This document shows, piece by piece, positions 32,870 through 41,126 of a stretch of 64,000 bases of DNA. A model generated the notes under the pieces. That model was given only the letters and a program-made list of their open reading frames with translations, ran no database searches and was not told the origin of the DNA. Both the position numbers and the translations under genes were made by a program. The first letter of the stretch is position 1, and every line of letters begins with the position of its first letter. The stretch comes from Microbacterium sp. HD4P20 (GTDB lineage Bacteria; Actinomycetota; Actinomycetes; Actinomycetales; Microbacteriaceae): NCBI RefSeq assembly GCF_019449275.2, contig NZ_JAHZQZ020000017.1, positions 1 to 64,000 of the forward strand, in the 5' to 3' direction.

Positions 32870-33309
32870 GATCGGACCGCTGCAGGCTCGGTGGCGTGGA
32901 CGGATGCCGCGGGCCGGTGCGTCACCAGCCACCACAGGCCGAGGAACGGCAGCACCAGCGGCACGAACACGTACCCGCGCCCGAACCAGGACCACACCGA
33001 GTCGTGCGCGAAGAGCTCCGGAACGGCGAGACTGAGGGCGCCGACCACCAGCACACCGATGAGTTCGAAGACGATCGCCACCCACGCGACGAGGTACCAC
33101 CCGCGGCGGCCTGCGAACACGAGGGCCAGCGTCGCGACGATGTAGACGACCGCCGACACCGCCGAGAGCGTGTAGGCGAGCGGGGCCTCATCGAATCGCT
33201 GGACGATCTGGACGAAGGACCGGCCGGTGGCGGCGAGCGCCATGATCGCGTACACGATCACGAGCACACGGCCGATTCCGGTCATGCGAGGGCGGGGCGG
33301 CGTCGACAT
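32866..33309 (-). CDS. Four-helix membrane protein upstream of ribF
   Basis: A 147-aa protein with four hydrophobic helices (about residues 12-30, 45-66, 70-95 and 108-130) and a short basic C terminus. It resembles actinobacterial integral membrane proteins of unknown function that sit next to ribF. It overlaps ribF by 4 nt. GAGGGG lies before ATG 33309, and a TAAAAT hexamer lies 9 nt before it, giving an unusually short leader. Confidence 0.75.
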   Translation of the reverse strand: MSTPPRPRMTGIGRVLVIVYAIMALAATGRSFVQIVQRFDEAPLAYTLSAVSAVVYIVATLALVFAGRRGWYLVAWVAIVFELIGVLVVGALSLAVPELFAHDSVWSWFGRGYVFVPLVLPFLGLWWLVTHRPAASVHATEPAAVRS

Positions 33310-33318
33310 ATCCCCTCG

Positions 33319-33324
33319 ATTTTA
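33319..33324 (-). promoter_or_regulatory. -10 hexamer for the membrane protein/ribF unit
   Basis: TAAAAT on the minus strand, 9 nt before ATG 33309. It is the most AT-rich spot in this part of the window. Confidence 0.5.
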
Positions 33325-33337
33325 GTTCGGATGCCGC

Positions 33338-33380
33338 AGCGCCGGCGCCCGTCGACGGCAGCCAGACCGGCGCCGGTGCT
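33338..33380 (-). terminator. Terminator after the 122-aa membrane protein gene
   Basis: 12-nt arms agcgccggcgcc (33338-33349) and ggcgccggtgct (33369-33380, one G-U), starting at the stop codon. It separates the truB unit from the ribF unit. Confidence 0.55.
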
Positions 33381-33748
33381 CACGCGATCTGCACGGTCCA
33401 GATCACCTGCATGCGCCACACCATGACGGCGATCGACAGCGCCGCGATGCCCATGATGACAGTGCTCCAGCGGCTCCGCTCCAGCAGGGCCCAGGCGACG
33501 GCCCCGAGCGGCAGCAGCGCGGCCGATACGAGGTACACCCAGAACTCCAGAAGGCTCCCGGTGGGCGAATTGCCCACCAGCGGCGCGATGATCGCGACCA
33601 CGACCTGGCCGATGAGGAGCAGCTCGACGAGCGCGAGCGCGCCGACGGTCCAGTCGCTCGGTCGGCGCCCCGCGAGCCCGGCGATGACGCAGAACAGTCC
33701 GGCTGCGACGGCGACGAACAGCTGCGCGATCGTGAACCACAGGATCAT
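33380..33748 (-). CDS. Four-helix membrane protein downstream of truB
   Basis: A 122-aa hydrophobic protein with four predicted helices and almost no soluble part (ILWFTIAQLFVAVAAGLFCV, then WTVGALALVELLLIGQVVVA, LLEFWVYLVSAALLPLGAV and STVIMGIAALSIAVMVW). Its ATG overlaps the truB stop (ATGA). The family is unknown to me. Similar small membrane proteins follow truB in related actinobacteria, to my recollection. No catalytic motif is visible. Confidence 0.75.
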   Translation of the reverse strand: MILWFTIAQLFVAVAAGLFCVIAGLAGRRPSDWTVGALALVELLLIGQVVVAIIAPLVGNSPTGSLLEFWVYLVSAALLPLGAVAWALLERSRWSTVIMGIAALSIAVMVWRMQVIWTVQIA

Positions 33749-34644
33749 GCGGATGCCTCCTCTGGCATGTTCATCGCGCTCTTGATGTCGTCGCCCCGGC
33801 GCTCGACGATCCCGACGAGAGCGCCGTCGGGACCCACCGCCGCCACCGGGCTCGTCGAGAGCCGCACGCCCGCGCCGGTGAGCCGCTTGCCGTGCCGCAG
33901 ATCCCGCGCCTCGTCCGCCGTGACGTCGAAGCGGCCGAGGACGACCGCGGCCGCGGCCGCCGGCGTCAGCATCGCCGTGTCGGGGAAGGCGTCCAGCGCG
34001 CCCGCGTCGTCGACGGCGAAGGGTCCGATCCGGGTGCGGCGCAGCGCGGTGAGGTGCCCGCCGACGCCGAGGCCTGCCCCGAGGTCGCGCGCGAGCGAGC
34101 GGATATAGGTACCACTGGAGCAGTCCACCACGACGTCGAGGTCGACGAACCCATGCCCCGCCTCGAGCCCTGTACGCGAGGCGACGATGTCGAAGCGCGA
34201 GACCGTCACCTCGCGTGCCTTCAGCTGCACGTCCTCGCCGGCGCGGGCGAGGTCGTAGGCGCGGCGCCCGTCGACCTTGATCGCGGAGAAGGTGCTCGGC
34301 ACCTGCGAGATGCGGCCTGTGAGCGCCGTGATCCCCTCCGCGATGGCCACCGGCGTCAAGAGCGAGGCATCCGTCATCGACACCACTTCGCCGTCGGCGT
34401 CGTCGGTGTCGGTCGCGACGCCGAGCCGGATGGTGGCCTCATACGTCTTGTCGAGGCCGACGACGAAGGTCAGCAGCCGGGTGGCGCCCTCGACACCGAG
34501 CACGAGGAGGCCGGTCGCCATCGGATCGAGTGTGCCCGCATGCCCGATCTTGCGGGTGCCCAGCGCGCGTCGGGCGCGCGCGACGACGTCATGCGAGGTC
34601 ATGCCGCCGGGTTTGTCGACGAGCAGGATGCCGGGCGCGACCAT
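33745..34644 (-). CDS. truB: tRNA pseudouridine(55) synthase
   Basis: A 299-aa TruB that makes pseudouridine 55 in the T loop of tRNAs. The N-terminal GILLVDKPGGMTSHDVV segment and the catalytic Asp40 in GHAGTLDPMATGLL are intact. A C-terminal PUA-like region with GKRLTGAGVRLS follows. Its ATG overlaps the stop of the uridine-kinase-like gene by one base (TGATG), and its stop overlaps the next membrane protein gene, so three genes form a tightly packed operon. Confidence 0.95.
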   Translation of the reverse strand: MVAPGILLVDKPGGMTSHDVVARARRALGTRKIGHAGTLDPMATGLLVLGVEGATRLLTFVVGLDKTYEATIRLGVATDTDDADGEVVSMTDASLLTPVAIAEGITALTGRISQVPSTFSAIKVDGRRAYDLARAGEDVQLKAREVTVSRFDIVASRTGLEAGHGFVDLDVVVDCSSGTYIRSLARDLGAGLGVGGHLTALRRTRIGPFAVDDAGALDAFPDTAMLTPAAAAAVVLGRFDVTADEARDLRHGKRLTGAGVRLSTSPVAAVGPDGALVGIVERRGDDIKSAMNMPEEASA

Positions 34645-35330
34645 CAGCCCGCTCCCGTGAAGATACGGCGGGGCTGTGCGAGATCGGCGTTGTCGACGAT
34701 CGCAGATGCCGCTTCGGTGGGGCGCGCCTCGCGCAGGTAAATCTCCTGCCCTTGGCGATAGCGAGCGTTCGAGGCGGCGTCGGGGTCGGGGTCGCTGCCG
34801 TCGCGCAGCGCCATGCGGGCGTAGGCGACTCGCCACGGAACATCGAGCCACACCGACCAGTCCCACACCGTTCGCAGCTCGGGACGGTGAAGGAAGATGC
34901 CGTCGACCACGAGCACAGCATCGCGGGGCGCGGTGACCCACTGCGACTCGACCGGCGCGTCGCGCACCAGGTCGAACCCCGTCAGCTGAAACCCCGTGCC
35001 GGCCCCAGCCTGCGCGCCGTCGCGGAACGGATCAACGAGCACGCGGCGGAAGGTCGGGTAGTCGTACGAGTCGCGATAGAAACCCTCAGGGCTCATGCGT
35101 CCGCGCGCATATCTCTCGGCCCGGGGCCGGTGGAAGTCATCGATCGACGCGCGGAACACCGCCGCACCGGTCTCGGCGAAGGTTTCGGCGAAACCGTCGG
35201 CGAACGTCGTCTTGCCCGATCCGTCGACCCCGTCGACAGCGACGATCACGCGCCCTGCCGGGTAGTGCCGGAGCACGTCGTCCCGGAGGTCACGCCACAG
35301 GGTGGTCGCAGGCGTCACGGGAAGGCGCAT
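34644..35330 (-). CDS. Uridine kinase-like P-loop protein
   Basis: A 228-aa kinase of the Udk/phosphoribulokinase group. Walker A is VDGVDGSGKTTFAD (about residues 33-46). The FRASIDDFHRPRAERYARG segment matches the nucleoside-binding DxFY region, and VLVVDGIFLHRPEL is the Walker B-like strand. Related proteins phosphorylate uridine or cytidine, and actinobacterial members are often annotated simply as uridine kinase. The start at 35330 is set by TAGGCT 6 nt upstream. Its promoter is back to back with that of mutY. A kinase leading into truB looks like convenience of packing rather than a shared pathway. Confidence 0.85.
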   Translation of the reverse strand: MRLPVTPATTLWRDLRDDVLRHYPAGRVIVAVDGVDGSGKTTFADGFAETFAETGAAVFRASIDDFHRPRAERYARGRMSPEGFYRDSYDYPTFRRVLVDPFRDGAQAGAGTGFQLTGFDLVRDAPVESQWVTAPRDAVLVVDGIFLHRPELRTVWDWSVWLDVPWRVAYARMALRDGSDPDPDAASNARYRQGQEIYLREARPTEAASAIVDNADLAQPRRIFTGAG

Positions 35331-35336
35331 GACTCC

Positions 35337-35342
35337 AGCCTA
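35337..35342 (-). promoter_or_regulatory. -10 hexamer of the udk-like/truB operon
   Basis: TAGGCT (minus strand), 6 nt before ATG 35330. It is 11 nt away from the divergent mutY hexamer. Confidence 0.6.
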
Positions 35343-35353
35343 CGGCGGCGGCA

Positions 35354-35359
35354 TAGGCT
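35354..35359 (+). promoter_or_regulatory. -10 hexamer of leaderless mutY
   Basis: TAGGCT, 7 nt before ATG 35367. The -35 regions of this promoter and of the divergent one must overlap the opposite transcription unit. Confidence 0.6.
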
Positions 35360-35366
35360 CGATGGC

Positions 35367-36233
35367 ATGCCCGACCTCGCGACCCCGCTCGCCGCGTGGT
35401 ACCGCGAGAACGCACGAGATCTGCCGTGGCGTCGCCCCGGCTACGGGGCCTGGGGAATCCTCGTGAGCGAGTTCATGCTGCAGCAGACCCCCGTGAACCG
35501 CGTTGTCCCTCACCTGGAGAGCTGGCTCGAGCGCTGGCCCACGCCGGCGGCGCTGGCCGCGGATGCGCCGGCCGAGGCCGTGCGCCAGTGGGCGAACCTC
35601 GGCTATCCCCGACGGGCGCTCTGGCTGCACCGCGCGGCAGTCGAGATCCGCGATCGCCACGACGGCATTGTTCCTCGCGACGTGGGTGATCTGCTCGCAC
35701 TCACGGGCATCGGGGACTACACCGCGAGAGCGGTGGCGGTCTTCGCCTATGGCGACCGGCATCCCGTCGTCGACACCAACACCAGGCGCGTGCTGGCCCG
35801 CGCGCTCGGCGGCCGCTCCCAGCCCGGTCCACCCTCTCGCCGAGACCTCGCCGAGATGGAGGCGCAACTGCCCCGCGGCATCGAGAAGGCCGCGGTCGTG
35901 AACGCGGCGACGATGGAGCTCGGCGCCACCGTCTGCGTCGCACGCGTGCCGCGCTGCGATGCGTGCCCGATCGCCGACCGCTGCGCGTGGCGCGCCGCCG
36001 GCTACCCCGAGACCGGCGACCAGCGCCGCAGGCAGGCGCGCTACGAGGGCAGCGATCGGCAGGCGCGCGGCGCAGTCCTCAGAACCCTGAGGGATGCGGC
36101 GGCCCACGCGGTGCCGCTGACCGAGGTCGTGCCGGACTGGCCCGACTCTCACCAGCGCGACCGGGCGATCGACTCGCTGATCGCCGATGGACTGGCCGAG
36201 GCATCCGGCGGGATGCTCCGCCTGCCCTCATGA
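35367..36233 (+). CDS. mutY: A/G-specific adenine glycosylase
   Basis: A 288-aa HhH-GPD DNA glycosylase that removes adenine mispaired with 8-oxoguanine. The N-terminal LPWRRPGYGAWGILVSEFMLQQTPV carries the catalytic Glu35. The helix-hairpin-helix is LLALTGIGDYTARAV, with Asp136 in VVDTN. The [4Fe-4S] cysteines follow the C-x6-C-x2-C-x5-C pattern (CVARVPRCDACPIADRC). The C-terminal NUDIX-like 8-oxoG recognition domain is missing, and only about 75 residues follow the cluster. This short form is common in actinobacteria. Leaderless by promoter spacing. It is convergent with rbfA, with 14 nt between the stops. Confidence 0.92.
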   Translation: MPDLATPLAAWYRENARDLPWRRPGYGAWGILVSEFMLQQTPVNRVVPHLESWLERWPTPAALAADAPAEAVRQWANLGYPRRALWLHRAAVEIRDRHDGIVPRDVGDLLALTGIGDYTARAVAVFAYGDRHPVVDTNTRRVLARALGGRSQPGPPSRRDLAEMEAQLPRGIEKAAVVNAATMELGATVCVARVPRCDACPIADRCAWRAAGYPETGDQRRRQARYEGSDRQARGAVLRTLRDAAAHAVPLTEVVPDWPDSHQRDRAIDSLIADGLAEASGGMLRLPS

Positions 36234-36247
36234 CCGCACCGAAAGGG

Positions 36248-36718
36248 TCAGTCCTCTTCGGTGGTCTCTTCCGTGGTCTCTTCGCCGGTCTCGTCGTCGA
36301 TGTCGCGCGGCTTGAGGTACGGGTCGGCCTCGCCGGCATACGACGCGGCGGCCGCAATGCCCGCCACCGCGGCATCCCGCTCACGCGCCTCGCGCAGCAG
36401 ATCCGCGATGTGCCCGGCGGTGTCGGGCAGCGCGTCGGGGATGAACTCCAGCGACGGGGTCAGCCGGACATTGAGGTGCTTGCCCAGCTCCGAGCGCAGC
36501 ATCCCGGTCGCCGACTTCAACGCCTGCGCCGACGCTTCGCGCTCCTCGTCCGAGCCGAGCACTGTGTAGAACACCGATGCGTGCTGGAGGTCGCCGGTCA
36601 CCCGCACGTCCGTGATCGTCACGAATCCGAGGCGCGGATCCCGCAACCCCTTCTCGAGGCGCTCGGCGAGGACCACGCGGATCCGGTCGCTGAGACGGGC
36701 CTGACGTTCGCCTGCCAT
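36248..36718 (-). CDS. rbfA: 30S ribosome-binding factor A
   Basis: A 156-aa RbfA, a KH-fold factor needed for late 16S maturation and cold adaptation. It has the N-terminal RQARLSDRIRVVLAERLEKGLRDPRLGFVTITDV pattern and the ASVFYTVLG strand. It carries a longer acidic tail than E. coli RbfA (DDETGEETTEETTEED), a feature often seen in high-GC actinobacteria. It lies downstream of infB in the standard nusA-ylxR-infB-rbfA order, but separated from it by a palindrome at 36743-36801 that may attenuate read-through. Confidence 0.95.
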   Translation of the reverse strand: MAGERQARLSDRIRVVLAERLEKGLRDPRLGFVTITDVRVTGDLQHASVFYTVLGSDEEREASAQALKSATGMLRSELGKHLNVRLTPSLEFIPDALPDTAGHIADLLREARERDAAVAGIAAAASYAGEADPYLKPRDIDDETGEETTEETTEED

Positions 36719-36742
36719 GATTGCTCCTTGTTCCCGGCCGTC

Positions 36743-36801
36743 GAGCGAGGAACGAGACGAAACGCGCGGTGTGCACGCGTTTCGTCTCGCTTCGCTCGCT
36801 C
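36743..36801. repeat. Palindromic repeat between infB and rbfA
   Basis: A double stem: gagcgag (36743-36749) with ctcgctc (36795-36801), and cgagacgaaacgcg (36753-36766) with cgcgtttcgtctcg (36776-36789), loop cggtgtgca. It starts 15 nt after the infB stop codon. Closely similar palindromes are, to my knowledge, widespread between genes in Microbacterium, where they look like terminators or REP-like elements. Confidence 0.75.
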
Positions 36802-36815
36802 AACGACCGACTGGG

Positions 36816-39605
36816 TCAGCCTCGCGGCTTCTCGACCATCTCGGTGGTCTCGATCTCGTCGCCGACCTGGATGTCGTTGAACTTGCCGAGCCCGATACCG
36901 GCCTCGAAGTCGGTGCGCACCTCGGTGACGTCGTCCTTGAAGCGACGCAGCGACTCGATCGCCAGGCCGTCGGCCAGGACCACGCCGTCGCGGATGACGC
37001 GCGCCTTGGCGTTGCGCGTGATCGTGCCCGAACGGACGATGACACCGGCGATGTTCCCGAACTTCGAGGAGCGGAACACCTCGCGGATCTCTGCCACACC
37101 CGACTGGATCTCTTCGTACTCCGGCTTGAGCAGACCCTTGAGCGACTGTTCCACGTCGTCGATCGCGTTGTAGATGACCGAGTAGAACCGGACGTCCACT
37201 CCCTCGCGCGAGGCGCGCTCGCGCGCCTTCGTGTCGGGACGGACGTTGAACCCGATGACGATCGCGTTGTCGATCGTCGCGAGGTTGATGTCGGACTCGG
37301 TGATGGCACCGACGCCGCGGTGGATGATCCGCAACTGCACCGAGTCGTCGACCTCGATCTTGAGCAGCGACTCCTCCAGCGCCTCGACGGCACCCGAGAC
37401 GTCGCCCTTGATGATGAGGTTGAGCGACTCGACCTTGCCCTCTTCGAGAGCGCGCGTGAAGTCCTCGAGCGAGATGCGCTTGCGGGCCTTGGCCAGCTGG
37501 GCGTTGCGCTCGGCCGCTTCTCGCTTCTCGGCGATCTGGCGAGCGGTGCGGTCCTCTTCGGTCACGATGAACGTGTCGCCGGCGCGCGGCACCGAGTTCA
37601 GACCCTGCACCTGCACCGGGCGAGACGGGTAGGCCTCGTCGACCGGGTCGCCGTTCTCGTCGATCATGGCGCGCACGCGGCCGTAGGCCGTGCCCGCGAC
37701 GATCGCGTCGCCGACACGCAGGGTTCCCGACTGGATCAGGACGGTGGCAACCGAGCCGCGACCCTTGTCGAGCTTCGCCTCGATGGCGACACCGCGAGCG
37801 GCCTTGTTCGGGTTGGCCGTGAGGTCCAGTCCCGCGTCGGCGGTCAGCAGGACGGCGTCGAGAAGCTCCTGGATGCCGAGACCACGCAGTGCCGACACAT
37901 CCACGAACATGACGTCGCCGCCGTATTCCTCGGCGACCAGACCGTACTCGGTGAGCTGCTGTCGCACCTTCGCCGGGTTCGAGTCCGGCTTGTCGACCTT
38001 GTTCACCGCGACCACGATCGGCACGTTCGCCGCCTGGGCGTGGTTGAGCGCCTCGACCGTCTGCGGCATGATGCCGTCGTCGGCGGCGACCACGAGGATC
38101 GCGAGGTCGGTGACCTGCGCACCGCGGGCACGCATGGCGGTGAACGCCTCATGCCCGGGGGTGTCGATGAAGGTGATCGCGCGCTCGATCTCTTCATGCT
38201 CGGTCCACACCTGGTAGGCACCGATGTGCTGCGTGATGCCGCCGGCCTCGCCGGCGACCACGTTGGTCTGGCGGATCGCGTCCAGCAGGCGGGTCTTACC
38301 GTGGTCCACGTGACCCATGACGGTCACCACAGGAGGACGGATCTCGAGGTCTTCCTCGCTCTCCGCCTCCAGCTCGGCCTCGAGGTCGAGACCGAAGCCC
38401 TCGAGGAGCTCCTTGTCCTCGTCCTCGGGCGAGACCATCTGGATCTTGTAGCCGAGTTCTTCGCCGAGCACCTCGAAGGTGGCTTCGTCGAGCGACTCGG
38501 TCGCGGTCGCCATCTCACCCAGGTTGAACAGGATGGTCACGAGCGTGCCGGGCTGCACGTTGTAGCCGCGCAGCGCCTCGAGCTTGTCGGCGAAGTCGGA
38601 GATCGACGCGCCGCGGCGCAGGCGGATGATCTCGCCGTTGCCCTTGGAGACGTTGACGCCGCCGACGACCGGCGCCGACCGCATCTCGAATTCCTGCCGC
38701 TTCGCGCGACGCGACTTGCGCTGCTTCGACTTGCCGCCGCCCTTGCCGAAGGCACCCGCGGTGCCACCGCCGGGACCACGGCCACGGCCACCGCCGCCAC
38801 CGGGACGACCGGCGAAGCCGCCTGCGGGCGGACCACCGCCACCGGGACGCTGGAAGCCGCCGCCACCGCCACCGGCGCCGCCGGGACGGCCGGGACCGCC
38901 GGGACGCTGCTGGAACGGGGCACCGGGACGACCGCCGCCACCGGGGCGGCCTGCGCCGCCCTGACGCGGGGCGCCGGGACGAGGGGCGCCCGGGCGCGGA
39001 GCCTGCGGACGCGGGATGTTGCCGGGGGTGGGACGCTGGCCCATGCCCTGCGCCGACGCGAACGGGTTGTTGCCCGGCCGCGGGCCGGCGGGGCGCTGGC
39101 CCATGCCCTGCGAGGAGGCGAAGGGGTTGTTGCCCGGTCGCGGCGTGCCGCCGGGGCGGGGGGCCGCCGGGCCGGGAGCAGCGCCGCCGGGCTTCGGCTC
39201 GGCGGGAGCCGCCGGTGCCGCTGCGTCGGCGGGAGCCTGCGCGGCGGGCGCCTGCGCGGCAGGAGCCTGCGCGGCGGGGGCCGCCGGCGCTGCTTCGGGA
39301 GCAGGCGCGGGAGCAGCCGGAGCGGCAGGGGTCGGGGCCGCAGGCTTGGCGGCGGGTGCCGCAGGTCGGGACGGGCCCGGACGTGCGGCCGGCTTGGCCG
39401 CGGCAGCCGCGGGCTTGGCATCGGCGGCGGGCTTCGCTGCGCCATCCGCCTCGAGCGCGGCGCGCAGCTTGCGCGCCACGGGGGGTTCGATGGTGGACGA
39501 GGGGCTCTTGACGTATTCGCCCAGGGCCTTCAGCTTCTCGAGCGCGACCTTGCTGTCGACGCCGAGTTCGGAAGCGATCTCGTGCACGCGTGGTTTGGCA
39601 GCCAC
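36816..39605 (-). CDS. infB: Translation initiation factor IF-2
   Basis: A 929-aa IF-2, the GTPase that places initiator tRNA on the 30S subunit. The IF2_N module ([24 protein letters not shown]) is at the N terminus. A long, low-complexity Pro/Ala/Gly/Arg linker (about residues 50-300) follows, with a near-duplicate [13 protein letters not shown] unit. The G domain starts near residue 425 with [17 protein letters not shown] (G1), later DTPGHEAF (G3) and VNKVDKP (G4). Domains II-IV are complete. Both the Gly-rich linker and the length are typical of actinobacteria. It lies 91 nt downstream of ylxR. Confidence 0.97.
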   Translation of the reverse strand: MAAKPRVHEIASELGVDSKVALEKLKALGEYVKSPSSTIEPPVARKLRAALEADGAAKPAADAKPAAAAAKPAARPGPSRPAAPAAKPAAPTPAAPAAPAPAPEAAPAAPAAQAPAAQAPAAQAPADAAAPAAPAEPKPGGAAPGPAAPRPGGTPRPGNNPFASSQGMGQRPAGPRPGNNPFASAQGMGQRPTPGNIPRPQAPRPGAPRPGAPRQGGAGRPGGGGRPGAPFQQRPGGPGRPGGAGGGGGGFQRPGGGGPPAGGFAGRPGGGGGRGRGPGGGTAGAFGKGGGKSKQRKSRRAKRQEFEMRSAPVVGGVNVSKGNGEIIRLRRGASISDFADKLEALRGYNVQPGTLVTILFNLGEMATATESLDEATFEVLGEELGYKIQMVSPEDEDKELLEGFGLDLEAELEAESEEDLEIRPPVVTVMGHVDHGKTRLLDAIRQTNVVAGEAGGITQHIGAYQVWTEHEEIERAITFIDTPGHEAFTAMRARGAQVTDLAILVVAADDGIMPQTVEALNHAQAANVPIVVAVNKVDKPDSNPAKVRQQLTEYGLVAEEYGGDVMFVDVSALRGLGIQELLDAVLLTADAGLDLTANPNKAARGVAIEAKLDKGRGSVATVLIQSGTLRVGDAIVAGTAYGRVRAMIDENGDPVDEAYPSRPVQVQGLNSVPRAGDTFIVTEEDRTARQIAEKREAAERNAQLAKARKRISLEDFTRALEEGKVESLNLIIKGDVSGAVEALEESLLKIEVDDSVQLRIIHRGVGAITESDINLATIDNAIVIGFNVRPDTKARERASREGVDVRFYSVIYNAIDDVEQSLKGLLKPEYEEIQSGVAEIREVFRSSKFGNIAGVIVRSGTITRNAKARVIRDGVVLADGLAIESLRRFKDDVTEVRTDFEAGIGLGKFNDIQVGDEIETTEMVEKPRG

Positions 39606-39696
39606 AATTCTCCTGTCTGAGGTCTACCCAGACAGGGCAGACCATTAGTCGCGGACGGGTCTCATTTCGAGCCGTTCACTTTGTTTCCATAGCCGT

Positions 39697-39951
39697 TCAG
39701 CCTTTTGTTCGCTGTAGGTATTTCTCGATGGTCTGCGTGTCGAGCGGACCCGACGCACGCAATGCCCGAACGAAGGCGCGGCGCCGGATGGCGGACTCCA
39801 CGCACTCCTTCGTCTCGTGCACCCACGCGCCTCGTCCGGGCATCGACGCACGAGTGTCAGGAACGACAGCCGAATCGACGGCGACCACCCTCAGAAGGGC
39901 GGACCGGGGAGCACGCGTGCGGCATCCGACGCACGTTCGTACAGCTTCCAT
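39697..39951 (-). CDS. YlxR family RNA-binding protein
   Basis: An 84-aa YlxR protein (DUF448). The motif RTCVGCRTRAPRSALLRVV near the N terminus and the later GRGAWVH segment are diagnostic. The fold binds nucleic acid, and the gene lies between nusA and infB in most Gram-positive bacteria. YlxR has been proposed to modulate RNase P or transcription. It is 73 nt downstream of nusA. The start is the first ATG of the frame; no strong ribosome-binding site is seen. Confidence 0.9.
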   Translation of the reverse strand: MEAVRTCVGCRTRAPRSALLRVVAVDSAVVPDTRASMPGRGAWVHETKECVESAIRRRAFVRALRASGPLDTQTIEKYLQRTKG

Positions 39952-40024
39952 TCTACACGCCGGGGCTTACACCCCGGACCCCTCTCTCACACCTCGCGGG
40001 CCGGGCGCCGATCTCGAGCGGTCC

Positions 40025-41011
40025 TCAGGACTCGAGGATGCTGTCGGGCTGGATGTCGATCTTGGCGCCGGTGAGCTTGGCGGCCAGCCGGGCGTTCTGC
40101 CCCTCCTTGCCGATGGCCAGCGACAGCTGGTAATCGGGGACGAGCGCCCGCACCGCCTTGCTCGTGGCATCCAGGATGAAGCTCGAGGTCACTTTGGCCG
40201 GCGACAGCGCATTGGCGACGAACTTCGCCAGTTCGGGGTCGTAGTCGACGATGTCGATCTTCTCGCCGCCGAGCTCCTCGGTGACCGCGCGCACACGACG
40301 CCCGAGTTCGCCGATGCAGGCGCCCTTGGCGTTGATCGAAGGATCGTTCGCCTTCACCGCGATCTTGGTGCGGTGACCGGCCTCGCGGGCCAACGAGACG
40401 ATCTCGACGAGCCCGGCGGGGATCTCGGGGACCTCGAGCGCGAAGAGCTTGCGGACCAGGCCAGGGTGGGTCCGCGACACGGTGATGGCCGGCCCCTTTG
40501 CACCCTTGGAGACGCTCGTGACGTAGACGCGCAGCCGCGAGCCGTGCGCATAGTTCTCGCTCGGCACTTGCTCCTCCGGAGGCAGGATCGCCTCCACCGT
40601 GCCCAGGTCCACGTGAACCATTCGGGGGTTGGGGCCCTGCTGCACGATTCCGGCGACGATATCGCCCTCCTTGCCGCGGAACTCCCCCAGCACGGCGTCG
40701 TCGGCGATGTCTCGCAGCCGCTGGCTGATGACCTGCTTCGCGGCGAAGGCGGCGATACGCCCGAAGTCCTCGGGAGTGCTCTCCTCCTCGCCGATGACAG
40801 CCCCCTCTTCGTCGAGCACGGGGATGAAGACGGCGACATGGCCGGTCTTGCGGTCGAGCTCCGAGCGCGCACCCTCGGGGAGTTCGCCGGTCGGCGACGT
40901 GTGCTTGGCATACGCGGTCAGGATCGCCTGCTCGATGATGCGCACGAGCTCATCGAAGGGGATCTCCTTCTCGCGCTCGACGGTCCGAAGCAGTCCGAGA
41001 TCGATGTCCAC
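40025..41011 (-). CDS. nusA: Transcription termination/antitermination protein NusA
   Basis: A 328-aa NusA with the RNA-polymerase-binding N-terminal domain (residues 1-110), an S1 domain (about 112-180, starting EGDIVAGIVQQGPNP) and two KH domains (from about 185, VRKLFALEVPEIPAGLVEI). The acidic repeats found in proteobacterial NusA are absent, as usual for actinobacteria. GTG 41011 has GGAGG 5 nt upstream. In most related genomes rimP lies directly before nusA. Here it does not, and the preceding gene on the same strand is a lipase fusion. Confidence 0.95.
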   Translation of the reverse strand: MDIDLGLLRTVEREKEIPFDELVRIIEQAILTAYAKHTSPTGELPEGARSELDRKTGHVAVFIPVLDEEGAVIGEEESTPEDFGRIAAFAAKQVISQRLRDIADDAVLGEFRGKEGDIVAGIVQQGPNPRMVHVDLGTVEAILPPEEQVPSENYAHGSRLRVYVTSVSKGAKGPAITVSRTHPGLVRKLFALEVPEIPAGLVEIVSLAREAGHRTKIAVKANDPSINAKGACIGELGRRVRAVTEELGGEKIDIVDYDPELAKFVANALSPAKVTSSFILDATSKAVRALVPDYQLSLAIGKEGQNARLAAKLTGAKIDIQPDSILES

Positions 41012-41126
41012 AGTGGCCTCCGTATTCAGCTCTCACCGGCACGTCGACGCGCGCCGGAACCCTACAACGTTACCCGATGCCACGCTGCGCGAATCCGGTA
41101 CGCGCGCGTCGCCGGGCGCTCGTCGC

